Of a stretch of 6,624 bases of DNA, positions 1-6,423 are shown piece by piece. Origin of the DNA: Clostridia bacterium (GTDB taxonomy: Bacteria > Bacillota > Clostridia > Oscillospirales > CAG-272); NCBI GenBank assembly GCA_017504335.1, contig JAFVRI010000027.1, positions 1-6,624 of the forward strand. Direction: 5' to 3'. The notes under the pieces were generated by a model that was not told the DNA's origin, ran no database searches, and was given only the letters and a program-made list of their open reading frames with translations. How positions within the stretch are numbered: the first letter of the stretch is position 1; the number at the start of each line of letters is the position of its first letter. Made by a program: the position numbers and the translations under genes.

Positions 1-113
1 CCTTCTCGGGTCTTAGAAAGTCGGGGGTTCGCCCCATGCTACACGGCTTCATCATTTCCGCCTTGGTGGTTGTAGTTGCCCTCCTCGTAGAAATTTGTAT
101 GGGGATTGTCTAA
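1..113 (+). CDS. C-terminal end of a membrane protein, probably YeiH/UPF0324 family (partial)
   Basis: The third forward frame is open from the window edge to a TAA at 111-113 and gives 36 residues. A basic stretch (GLRKSGVRPM) leads into a strongly hydrophobic helix (GFIISALVVVVALLVEI), so the protein ends in a membrane segment. A short basic 'L-K-x-G-x-(K/R)-P' loop followed by a last transmembrane helix is how I know the C-terminus of the YeiH/UPF0324 (Cons_hypoth698) putative anion or sulfate exporters, which have about ten membrane segments. The identification rests on this tail only and is moderate. A hairpin begins ten bases after the stop, consistent with a gene end. The start and most of the protein lie outside the window. 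An unrelated membrane protein with a similar C-terminal helix remains possible. Confidence 0.6.
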   Translation, partial: FSGLRKSGVRPMLHGFIISALVVVVALLVEICMGIV

Positions 114-122
114 GACGTTTTG

Positions 123-179
123 AAAATTCGAGACCTTTCTCTCACTGAGAATGGTCTCCTCCATTTTGTCACTTTTTTT
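123..179 (+). terminator. Hairpin terminator after the membrane protein gene
   Basis: GAGACC at 130-135 pairs with GGTCTC at 153-158. Inside, after a T-T mismatch, TTCTC (137-141) pairs with GAGAA (147-151) around a 5-base loop. An outer AAAAT (123-127)/ATTTT (163-167) helix can close the structure across a small internal loop. A run of seven T follows at 173-179. The T-run is five bases past the outer stem, so the signal is imperfect, but its place between a stop codon and a strong promoter fits termination. Confidence 0.55.
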
Positions 180-201
180 CCTATCCCCTTCATGTTTTCC
201 A

Positions 202-231
202 TTGACAACGTTTTTTCAAGGATGGTATAAT
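202..231 (+). promoter_or_regulatory. Consensus sigma-A promoter with extended -10
   Basis: TTGACA at 202-207 and TATAAT at 226-231 are exact consensus hexamers separated by 18 bases. TG at 223-224, one base ahead of the -10, makes an extended -10 element. The expected start is near 237-239, giving a leader of roughly 37 bases before the ATG at 276. The leader shows only a ribosome binding site (AAAGGA at 260-265, ten bases before the ATG) and no obvious attenuator or operator. Confidence 0.9.
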
Positions 232-275
232 AAAGAAAAACATCCCCTATCAAACGCAGAAAGGAACATCTGTAA

Positions 276-2810
276 ATGAAAAGGTTTTTTTATTCCTTCC
301 CTTTGACCATCTTTGCATTTCTTTTGATCTTCGGATTCCTGTTTCTTTGCGCTTGCCAATCGAACCATGAGTCGGAAACAAATGAAACGGAACCAGGTTT
401 TTCTGATACAATCGAAGCAGAAAATCATTCGGAAAGAGATTCGGAAAGAGATTCCGAAATCGAATCCGAATCCCATATCGAGACTGAATTCGAGAACACA
501 TCTCCGTTGGAATCCGAATCCCATATCGAGACTGAATTCGAGAACACATCTCCGTTGGAATCCGAATCACTGAACGAATCGGATTCCGAATCGCCAACAG
601 AAACAGATGTAGAAACAGAAATAAACGCGGAGACCGAATCCGATTCTCTTCCCTCCTCCTTTCTCTATGACCTTTCGGAGTTTCAAATCATTTACGAAAA
701 TTCCACTCTTCCATCGGTCACTTCCCACGCCAAAGCGCTGAAGGATGCGCTTTTCTCCGTAGGTATAGAGGTGACGACAGAAAAAGATCAAGGGGAACCG
801 AATATCGTGGACAAAGAGATTTTGCTTGGAAACACTTCCCACCCGCTAACAGCCAATCTTCTGAGCAATCTTCCCGATGACCGCGGATTTGCCATCGAGT
901 TTTACGAAAATAAAATCGTTCTTGCGGCAAGGAACGACTACTTTTTGGCCGAGGCGATTGATTCGTTTGCCGATCAGTATCTGACAACGCTTTCCGATTC
1001 GTTTTTGACCGTCTCCTCGGAAGAACGATGGGTAGATGGTCCCTGCGCTACTTTTCTTCTCAGCCAAAACGGAGTTTCCATCGCTCGTGTGGTTCGAGAT
1101 TACACAGCCCACAAAAAAATCAACGAATCAGCGATTAGCCTTGTCAATCGTTTGGAATCCATTGCCGGCGCGTCGTTTGCTGTTTTTGACCAATATGACT
1201 ATAATGCGACCGCGTTGGATCTTGTCCTTGGTATAACAGAAAAATACGAGGAAAGCGAGATGTTTCGCGCGTCGCTCGCACTCAACGAGTACGGATTTTC
1301 CGTAGAAGGTTCAAAGATTGTGATCGCGGGTCATACCATCGAGAACTCTGTCATTGCGGTCTCTCTCTTTAATAAATTTCTGCAATATTCCATCTATGAT
1401 GAAGCTACCTCCTCCCTGACCCTCACACTCCCTCTGCGAGTTACAGAAACGGTGACCACTCAATTTGCAGATTTTCCTCACTATCCGAACGGAATCTATA
1501 AAGGAGCCATTGAATGTGGAAACAATACCGTACAGATGCATTATGAATCGGTGGATTTTTCCACTCTTGATATCTATTTGAACGACTTGATGCAAGATGG
1601 GTACGTCATTCTGCAAGATAATACAAACGACGGACAAACCGGTAACCGCTTTGTTACGCTCCAAAAGGAAGGCGGACTTTTACATCTTTCCTACTATGCC
1701 TATGATCACTCCTTTACTGTTCTTTCCGATCCCTTAAATGTCAACTCTTATTATGAAGACATCTATGAAGGAAGCCAGCTTTTGCAAAGCAACACGCTTT
1801 CAGTTATGACCCTGGATTATTCCAAGCACGCGCCGGTCAACAACTGCGATCCTCGATTGAACGCAGGCGGTCTTTCCTACATCATCACACTTCGAGACGG
1901 TCGTTTTATCGTAATCGACGGAGGGTGCAATTCTAAAAACGGAACGCAGGATTGCGATATTCTTTACGAATATATGTTGGATCACACTCTGCTAACCGAT
2001 GAAGCAGGCGAAAAACAAATCATCATTGCCGCTTGGATCTTTACTCATGACAGCCCCGACCATCACGAGGCATTCGAATCCTTTGCACCCAAATACTGCA
2101 AAACCGATTCAATCGTCACCGTGCAGAATTTGATTTATAACAACGGTGTGGAAACCCAATACAGTGACGGATATCGCACGGGACTTTATCTCCATGCTCC
2201 CACCTATGTCAAAACCTACTTCCCCGGTTGTCGGATCATTCAGCCGCATACGGGACAAAAATTCACCGTCGGAGAGATTGAGATTGAATTTCTTTACACG
2301 TTGGAGTCCCTTTACCCCACTCTTGCTACCGATGCCAATGACGCCAGCATGCTCTTCCGTATGACCATTGACGGCATGACCGTCCTCTTTACGGGAGATG
2401 CGATCGCGGCACCTTGCGATCTTACCGCAAAAATCTACGGAAATTACCTAAAATCCGATATGATGCAGATCAACCATCACGGAACTACGGGTCTGACAGT
2501 CAGCCTCTACAATTGCGTTGATCCGCTTTATAGCCTTTGGCCGACCTCTAAGACCTGCTTCGAAGCAAGAACCTCGGGTACGACCTACCCCGTAGGAATG
2601 CCCAGTGCGGTCAGTGCTGCCCTCAATCTTCGTATCATCACCGAGTTGAACGAAAAACACAATACCGATGATTTTTCTGTTCACTCCTGGTATGCGGACG
2701 GTCCGATCGAAATCATGACCTTTCTCCCCAATAAAACGATCTCCATTGAGACCTATATCTTGGATCCGTCACTGACCCCCGAGCTTCCGCCATTTGTACC
2801 CACAAATTAA
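276..2810 (+). CDS. Surface lipoprotein with acidic repeat linker and C-terminal ComEC-like metallo-beta-lactamase domain
   Basis: The product has 844 residues. Residues 1-27 form a lipoprotein signal peptide: basic start, hydrophobic core, and lipobox LCAC with the lipidated Cys at 27, so the protein should sit on the outer face of the membrane. Residues 28-125 are a Glu/Ser/Thr/Asp-rich disordered linker with an exact 16-residue tandem repeat. Residues about 132-236 and 262-370 look like two copies of one alpha/beta module (EILLGNT at 181-187, LDLVLGIT at 314-321), reminiscent of the non-catalytic N-terminal domains of some glycoside hydrolases. Residues about 400-490 are an unassigned domain. 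Residues about 510-830 are an MBL fold of ComEC/Rec2 type: FIVIDGG (544-550), THDSPDHH (590-597), LFTGD (704-708) and NHHG (733-736). The second His of HxHxDH is Ser593. The substrate is unknown; a phosphodiesterase or nuclease role is inferred from ComEC only. The start is fixed by the AAAGGA site and the signal peptide. Confidence 0.88.
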   Translation: MKRFFYSFPLTIFAFLLIFGFLFLCACQSNHESETNETEPGFSDTIEAENHSERDSERDSEIESESHIETEFENTSPLESESHIETEFENTSPLESESLNESDSESPTETDVETEINAETESDSLPSSFLYDLSEFQIIYENSTLPSVTSHAKALKDALFSVGIEVTTEKDQGEPNIVDKEILLGNTSHPLTANLLSNLPDDRGFAIEFYENKIVLAARNDYFLAEAIDSFADQYLTTLSDSFLTVSSEERWVDGPCATFLLSQNGVSIARVVRDYTAHKKINESAISLVNRLESIAGASFAVFDQYDYNATALDLVLGITEKYEESEMFRASLALNEYGFSVEGSKIVIAGHTIENSVIAVSLFNKFLQYSIYDEATSSLTLTLPLRVTETVTTQFADFPHYPNGIYKGAIECGNNTVQMHYESVDFSTLDIYLNDLMQDGYVILQDNTNDGQTGNRFVTLQKEGGLLHLSYYAYDHSFTVLSDPLNVNSYYEDIYEGSQLLQSNTLSVMTLDYSKHAPVNNCDPRLNAGGLSYIITLRDGRFIVIDGGCNSKNGTQDCDILYEYMLDHTLLTDEAGEKQIIIAAWIFTHDSPDHHEAFESFAPKYCKTDSIVTVQNLIYNNGVETQYSDGYRTGLYLHAPTYVKTYFPGCRIIQPHTGQKFTVGEIEIEFLYTLESLYPTLATDANDASMLFRMTIDGMTVLFTGDAIAAPCDLTAKIYGNYLKSDMMQINHHGTTGLTVSLYNCVDPLYSLWPTSKTCFEARTSGTTYPVGMPSAVSAALNLRIITELNEKHNTDDFSVHSWYADGPIEIMTFLPNKTISIETYILDPSLTPELPPFVPTN
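427..459 (+). repeat. 12-bp tandem repeat encoding Ser-Glu-Arg-Asp
   Basis: ATTCGGAAAGAG occurs at 427-438 and again exactly at 439-450. A shortened, slightly changed third copy follows at 451-459. In frame it encodes SERD twice and then SE (residues 52-61). It lies just ahead of the longer 48-bp repeat in the same linker, so this stretch appears prone to in-frame slippage. Confidence 0.8.
462..568 (+). repeat. Perfect 48-bp tandem repeat, two full copies plus 11 bp, in the lipoprotein linker
   Basis: Bases 462-509 and 510-557 are identical over all 48 positions, and the first 11 bases repeat again at 558-568. The unit is 16 codons, so the frame is kept. It encodes E-S-E-S-H-I-E-T-E-F-E-N-T-S-P-L twice (residues 63-78 and 79-94). 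Identity at silent positions points to recent duplication, by slippage or recombination, and predicts length variation between strains. Confidence 0.95.
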
Positions 2811-2812
2811 AC

Positions 2813-2854
2813 AAAAAGAAGAAGGATATGCAACCGCATATCCTTCTTCTTTTT
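2813..2854. terminator. Bidirectional terminator between convergent genes
   Basis: An uninterrupted 19-bp stem pairs 2813-2831 with 2836-2854 around the loop AACC. The outer end of the stem is A-rich on the left and T-rich on the right, so transcripts from either strand end in a U-rich tract. It starts two bases after the lipoprotein stop (2808-2810) and lies two bases before the beta-glucosidase stop (2857-2859 on the other strand), so it can end both genes. Confidence 0.93.
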
Positions 2855-2856
2855 TG

Positions 2857-5031
2857 TTATTCGTTCAGGAAAAAGCTCTGAGTAAAGAGCAGATTGTCTG
2901 CATAACCCGTAGAAAGGGTAAATTCTCCCGCCTCGGAAACGAAATTGCATTTCGCGTCGTAAAACCGAAGCATGGGCTCGGTCACCTCGAAGGTAACGGT
3001 TGCCGTTTCACCTGCCCCGATCTCCACCTTCTTAAATCCGATCAGGGATTGGATCGGACGGACGGTAGAGGCATACAGATCGTGCATATAAAGCTGAACA
3101 ACTTCTTTGCCTGCTCTGTCGCTGTCATTGCGAACACGAATCGTTACCGCGATTTTTTCACCCTTGGTCATGGATGTACGGTCCAGCTCCATGGATTCAT
3201 AAACAAAGTTGGAATAGGAAAGTCCGTGTCCGAAGGGATAGAGTGCCAGATTTCCGCATCCGATGTAGCTGGAGGCATAGGGCTGATGCTGATCCTCGGG
3301 ATATCTCTTGGGTCTTCCCGTAGAAGGATGATTGTAATAAATGGGGCACTGTCCCGTTGCCTTGGGGAAGCTCATGGTAACCTTTCCCGAAGGATTGGCG
3401 TCACCAAAGAGCAATCTTGCCGCCGCATTGCCACCTTCGGTTCCGGGGAACCACATATCAAGGATCGCGGGAGCGATCGCATCCAATTCCTTCAGCACCA
3501 AGGGTCTGCCGTTGAACAGAACTACCGCCGTATTGGCATTAGCGGCTATGACCTTGCGCGCCAGTGCATCCTGCACACCCGGCAAAGTGATATCAGCACG
3601 GCTATTTCCCTCTCCGCTATACTTCTGAGGCTCACCCAGACAAAGGATGACCGCATCCGCCTCGCTCGCTATGCGAGCCGCTTCCTCGAATTCCTCTTCT
3701 CCGATCTCATCAAAATAGTTGGAGCATCCTCTGCATACCGTAATTTCGGCATCGGGCAGAAGATTTCGGATACCCATGTACATGCTGGTACAGTCCTCAG
3801 TTTTGCCGTTGCAACCCCAAGATCCTCGAATCTCCTGGTTGTCGGCAAAGGGACCGATCAGAGCAAGCTTTTTGACGTTTTTGGGAAGAGGCAAAATACC
3901 GTTATTCTTCAAAAGAACCGCCGATTCCTCTGCCGCTCTGCGAGCGATTTCCCGATGCTCCTCGCAAAGGCAGAGTGCCTTCTCCTTCTCCTCAGATGCA
4001 CCGTGATACGGATCCTCAAAGAGTCCCAATGCCTTTTTCAGCTCCAGAACCTTTAGCACTGCCTCATCGATCTTTTCTTCGGAGATGGTTCCCTCTCTGA
4101 CCAATTCAGCCAAATGATTTCCGTATCCCACCGACATCATATCAATGTCACATCCGTTTTCAAATGCCATGCGGGCAGCTTCCTTGGCATCCCCCGTGAT
4201 TCCATGACGCTTCAGCTCACCGATGGCATTATAATCGCTGATCACGACACCGTCAAACTTCCATTCCTTCTTCAAAACGTCTTGAAGCAGCCATTCGTTT
4301 GCGATAGAAGGAACGCCGTTGAGGGAGTTAAAGGAGGGCATCAGCATGGTCACACCTGCGTCGATGCAAGCCTTGTATGCGGGGAAATAATATTCACGAA
4401 GCAACCGCTCGGAGATCTCTACGGTGTTATAGTCTCTTCCCGCCTCTGCGCCACCGTATGCCGCAAAGTGCTTCACACATGCCGCCATATGATCGGGATC
4501 GGAAATGTCATCCCCTTGAAAGGCACGCACCTGCGCCGCTCCCATCACACCGTTCAGATAGGGATCCTCTCCGCAGGTTTCCATGACCCTTCCCCAACGG
4601 GCATCACGAACATAGTCCACCATAGGAGTAAAGGTAACCTGCACACCGCCCGCACTTCCTTCCTTTGCCGCCATCTTGGAGCATTCGGTAACCAGATCGG
4701 GATCAAAGGATGCCCCCCTTGCCAGCGGAATGGGATAGATGGTTCGGTATCCGTGGATAATATCCATCATAAAAACAAGCGGAATGTGCAACCGATCCTC
4801 TGCCATGTGCTTATCCTGAATCGCCTTCATTTCCTCCACACCGTGAAAGTTAAGCGTACTGCCCACATAAGGGAGCATGGTATTATCAAAGCCAAAGCTT
4901 TGAAGCGGTCCTGTAATTTCAGCCACGGATTTTCCGATAAAGCCGGCATTCAGCTGAATCAGCTGCCCCACCTTTTCCTCTAACGTCATTTTCGCAAGCA
5001 ACGCCTTGGTATCAAATGTTGATTTTCCCAT
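2857..5031 (-). CDS. bglX: GH3 beta-glucosidase, BglX type, cytoplasmic
   Basis: A 724-residue glycoside hydrolase family 3 enzyme, expected to remove terminal beta-linked sugars (typically glucose) from the non-reducing end of oligosaccharides with retention. The N-terminal TIM barrel shows MTLEEKVGQL (15-24), the BglX-like HGYRTIYPIPL (93-103), RDARWGR (142-148), ETCGEDPYL (151-159) and KHFAAYG (187-193). GVVISDY (261-267) carries the nucleophile Asp266. In the second domain, SGEGNSR (472-478) offers Glu474 as likely acid/base. YPFGHGLSY (598-606) leads into a C-terminal fibronectin-III-like domain (about 645-715). No signal peptide is present, so it should act in the cytoplasm on imported sugars, unlike periplasmic E. 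coli BglX. The ATG at 5031 is chosen because GAAAGG lies nine bases upstream and a promoter sits just before it. A reading from 5190 would overlap the next gene and run through its terminator. Exact sugar specificity cannot be read from the sequence. Confidence 0.95.
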   Translation of the reverse strand: MGKSTFDTKALLAKMTLEEKVGQLIQLNAGFIGKSVAEITGPLQSFGFDNTMLPYVGSTLNFHGVEEMKAIQDKHMAEDRLHIPLVFMMDIIHGYRTIYPIPLARGASFDPDLVTECSKMAAKEGSAGGVQVTFTPMVDYVRDARWGRVMETCGEDPYLNGVMGAAQVRAFQGDDISDPDHMAACVKHFAAYGGAEAGRDYNTVEISERLLREYYFPAYKACIDAGVTMLMPSFNSLNGVPSIANEWLLQDVLKKEWKFDGVVISDYNAIGELKRHGITGDAKEAARMAFENGCDIDMMSVGYGNHLAELVREGTISEEKIDEAVLKVLELKKALGLFEDPYHGASEEKEKALCLCEEHREIARRAAEESAVLLKNNGILPLPKNVKKLALIGPFADNQEIRGSWGCNGKTEDCTSMYMGIRNLLPDAEITVCRGCSNYFDEIGEEEFEEAARIASEADAVILCLGEPQKYSGEGNSRADITLPGVQDALARKVIAANANTAVVLFNGRPLVLKELDAIAPAILDMWFPGTEGGNAAARLLFGDANPSGKVTMSFPKATGQCPIYYNHPSTGRPKRYPEDQHQPYASSYIGCGNLALYPFGHGLSYSNFVYESMELDRTSMTKGEKIAVTIRVRNDSDRAGKEVVQLYMHDLYASTVRPIQSLIGFKKVEIGAGETATVTFEVTEPMLRFYDAKCNFVSEAGEFTLSTGYADNLLFTQSFFLNE

Positions 5032-5040
5032 ATCTTGTTT

Positions 5041-5046
5041 CCTTTC
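5041..5046 (-). promoter_or_regulatory. Ribosome binding site that fixes the beta-glucosidase start
   Basis: Read on the minus strand, GAAAGG (5046 to 5041) stands nine bases before the ATG at 5031. The frame stays open upstream to 5190, but this site together with the promoter at 5087-5115 places the real start at 5031. Confidence 0.85.
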
Positions 5047-5086
5047 AAAATTCACAGATTTCAAGAATTTAAAACATTCTACGTTT

Positions 5087-5115
5087 ATTATAGCATATTT
5101 CACATGTCTCCGCAA
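5087..5115 (-). promoter_or_regulatory. Sigma-A promoter of the beta-glucosidase gene
   Basis: On the minus strand, TTGCGG (5115 to 5110) and an exact TATAAT (5092 to 5087) are separated by 17 bases. TG one base ahead of the -10 gives an extended -10. The start is expected near 5080, with a leader of about 50 bases. The promoter lies between the terminator of the dehydrogenase gene and the GH3 start, so GH3 can be transcribed on its own. Confidence 0.85.
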
Positions 5116-5127
5116 GAGAAAGAAAAC

Positions 5128-5176
5128 AAAAAAAGGATTTCCTTTCTCATATACATGAGCTTGTCGGGAAATCCTT
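5128..5176 (-). terminator. Rho-independent terminator of the dehydrogenase gene
   Basis: A 10-bp stem pairs AAGGATTTCC (5133-5142) with GGAAATCCTT (5167-5176). The 24-base loop contains a smaller nested hairpin, CTCAT (5146-5150) with ATGAG (5155-5159). Read on the minus strand, the structure ends in seven T (5134 to 5128). It begins one base after the dehydrogenase stop at 5178-5180. Confidence 0.88.
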
Positions 5177-5177
5177 C

Positions 5178-6311
5178 TTATTTCATACAAATTTTCCGAT
5201 AAATCTGTTCCAGATCCAAAGCATCAAACAAAATCGGCGCCGCATACATGGGATTGGCTTCCTTGGCGGCACGGCTTGCCAAGGCGGGAATTTCCGCCAT
5301 CTGAAGCTCCGAAAGTGTTCGGGGAATTCCCATTCGGGCATTCATCCCCTTTATGGCGCTGATGAATGTCCTTGCCCCTTCCCTGTGTCGGTCACTTTCC
5401 AATGCCACCTCCGACCGTACCCCAAGTCGATGCAATTTTTTCTCGATTTTCGTTCCGTACGCGGTCAGAACGTGAGGCAGCAGCATTGCGGCGTAGAATC
5501 CGTGCGGCAGTCGGTATACACTCGCCAAGGAATGTGCCATGGCATGAATATATCCACTATGGGCTTTTGCGGAAAATGCCCTTGTCGGTTGCGTGCTTCT
5601 CGGCACACTCTTTCCCGCCGTCATGCCCTCGGGGTGTCGGTAGTATTCCTCCAAATTTTCAAAAATCAAGGGAACGGTACGTTCAATCTCCGCTCGATGC
5701 TCTGCGGTGATCGTCCTCGCAATATATTCCTCGATCATATGACTCAAGACATCCATCTCTATAAAAATAGCAGAAGATGGCGATTGTATCGCAAGATACT
5801 CCGCGTTCAACACCGCCAAACGGGGACGTAAGGTGTCATCTCGGTGCCATCCGATTCCTTGTTCCGTTCTATCTCTGCCTTCTGCCGTAGTGGGAATCGC
5901 CACCATAAGAAGATTCCTTTTGAGGATCCCTTTCCAATCCGCCACCCGTGCGCCAATCTCTTCGGCATAATCCAAGGTGAGAGTGTCTCCCAGCCCAATG
6001 ATTCCTTCGCATGCGCAATCCAAATAAAGCCGACAAGCGTATTCCATGCGAAAGGATGCATCATCGAATTTCGTTTGCTCGTACACGGTATAACCGATTC
6101 CTTTGGAAACCAATGCCTCCCTCAAGGTCTTACAAGCTTGTACACGGGGGTCTGTAATGATTAGCACCCGATGGATGCCCAGCTCCCCCAAAAGATCTGC
6201 AAGCGTCTCTACATCGGGCAGAACATGCACACCCCTTGTTGGAAAAAAGGCTTGCATCACACGAAAAGATGTCTGCACACATCGGCAATAGATCCGTCCT
6301 CTTTTTGTCAT
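5178..6311 (-). CDS. Divergent iron-type (group III) alcohol dehydrogenase with altered cofactor motifs
   Basis: A 377-residue member of the iron-containing alcohol dehydrogenase fold: an N-terminal dinucleotide-binding half and a helical metal-binding half. All four expected metal ligands are present with FucO-like spacing: Asp187 and His191 (DVLSH), His256 (HAMAH, 256-260) and His270 (PHG). The C-terminus also fits the family (KEANP at 350-354). The nucleotide-binding half departs from the rule. The usual GGGSxxD loop reads GLGDTLTLD (106-114), and the usual GTGSE after IPTTA (139-143) reads EGRDR (144-148). The stretch between that motif and the metal site also looks shorter than usual. 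It may therefore use another cofactor, have another role, or be losing function. The ATG at 6311 is preferred over 6317 because the G-rich site at 6318-6325 abuts the latter. The gene lies between two terminators. Substrate unknown. Confidence 0.85.
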   Translation of the reverse strand: MTKRGRIYCRCVQTSFRVMQAFFPTRGVHVLPDVETLADLLGELGIHRVLIITDPRVQACKTLREALVSKGIGYTVYEQTKFDDASFRMEYACRLYLDCACEGIIGLGDTLTLDYAEEIGARVADWKGILKRNLLMVAIPTTAEGRDRTEQGIGWHRDDTLRPRLAVLNAEYLAIQSPSSAIFIEMDVLSHMIEEYIARTITAEHRAEIERTVPLIFENLEEYYRHPEGMTAGKSVPRSTQPTRAFSAKAHSGYIHAMAHSLASVYRLPHGFYAAMLLPHVLTAYGTKIEKKLHRLGVRSEVALESDRHREGARTFISAIKGMNARMGIPRTLSELQMAEIPALASRAAKEANPMYAAPILFDALDLEQIYRKICMK

Positions 6312-6317
6312 TTTCAT

Positions 6318-6325
6318 CCCCCCTT
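6318..6325 (-). promoter_or_regulatory. G-rich ribosome binding site of the dehydrogenase gene
   Basis: The minus strand reads AAGGGGGG (6325 to 6318) and then ATGAAAATG. The first ATG (6317) touches the G-run, leaving little or no spacing. The second (6311) has six bases from the run and ten from AAGG, a more normal distance. The two choices differ by only two residues (Met-Lys). Confidence 0.6.
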
Positions 6326-6378
6326 CTCTTTGAAGGGTTGCCGTTTTCCACCGTTTTTATTCACTTGCGTTCTGAGAC

Positions 6379-6414
6379 AAAAAGGACCGTGCTCCATTGG
6401 AGCACGATCCCTTT
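6379..6414 (-). terminator. Rho-independent terminator after the ABC transporter ATPase gene
   Basis: CGTGCTCC (6388-6395) pairs with GGAGCACG (6399-6406) around a 3-base loop. The stem extends after one mismatch (6384-6386 with 6408-6410) and, with a bulged C at 6411, further through AAA/TTT. On the minus strand it ends in five T (6383 to 6379). It lies about ten bases beyond the ATPase stop and ahead of the dehydrogenase gene, so transcription between the two is at least reduced. Confidence 0.85.
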
Positions 6415-6423
6415 ATCCATATT

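Larger units (their letters stand above)
6318..6423. other. Intergenic gap between the ATPase stop and the dehydrogenase start
   Basis: About 110 bases, holding the ATPase terminator and the G-rich ribosome binding site listed separately. The 55 or so bases between them contain no promoter I can support. Transcription of the dehydrogenase may rely on read-through past the terminator or on a promoter that differs from the sigma-A consensus. Confidence 0.5.

Noticed and set aside
24..35. Short GGGG-TTCG-CCCC hairpin near the left edge
   Set aside because: It lies inside the coding end of the membrane protein and has no T-run on either side. A tRNA T-arm was considered, but the loop is four bases rather than seven and no other tRNA arms follow.
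39..164. A 41-codon minus-strand reading frame (starting MEETILSERK) and a second overlapping frame from 55 to the window edge
   Set aside because: They lie opposite a forward frame that encodes a convincing C-terminal membrane helix and overlap its terminator. The first has no well-placed ribosome binding site and no recognisable family.
250..597. Minus-strand frames across the lipoprotein linker
   Set aside because: They are repetitive shadows of the 48-bp and 12-bp repeats read backwards, with no family signal; the forward frame is clearly coding.
2794..4056. A 420-codon forward frame antisense to the beta-glucosidase
   Set aside because: It begins inside the lipoprotein gene, runs through the bidirectional terminator and has no family features. 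The minus strand carries unmistakable GH3 motifs over the same bases.
4114..4983. A 289-codon forward frame antisense to the beta-glucosidase
   Set aside because: Its composition is rich in His, Arg and Ile, as expected from the reverse of a codon-biased gene. No promoter, ribosome binding site or known domain was seen.
5064..5080. Inverted repeat AGAAT/ATTCT with a 7-base spacer near the GH3 transcription start
   Set aside because: Five-base arms in an A/T-rich leader are expected by chance. The place would suit a repressor, but the symmetry is too weak to call an operator.
5032..5190. A 53-residue N-terminal extension of the beta-glucosidase
   Set aside because: It would start inside the dehydrogenase gene, cross its terminator and lie upstream of the GH3 promoter and ribosome binding site. 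It has no resemblance to a GH3 N-terminus.
6355..6383. Possible promoter for the dehydrogenase gene (TTTTTG, 17 bases, ATAAAA on the minus strand)
   Set aside because: Both boxes match the consensus poorly and the first is simply the T-run of the upstream terminator.
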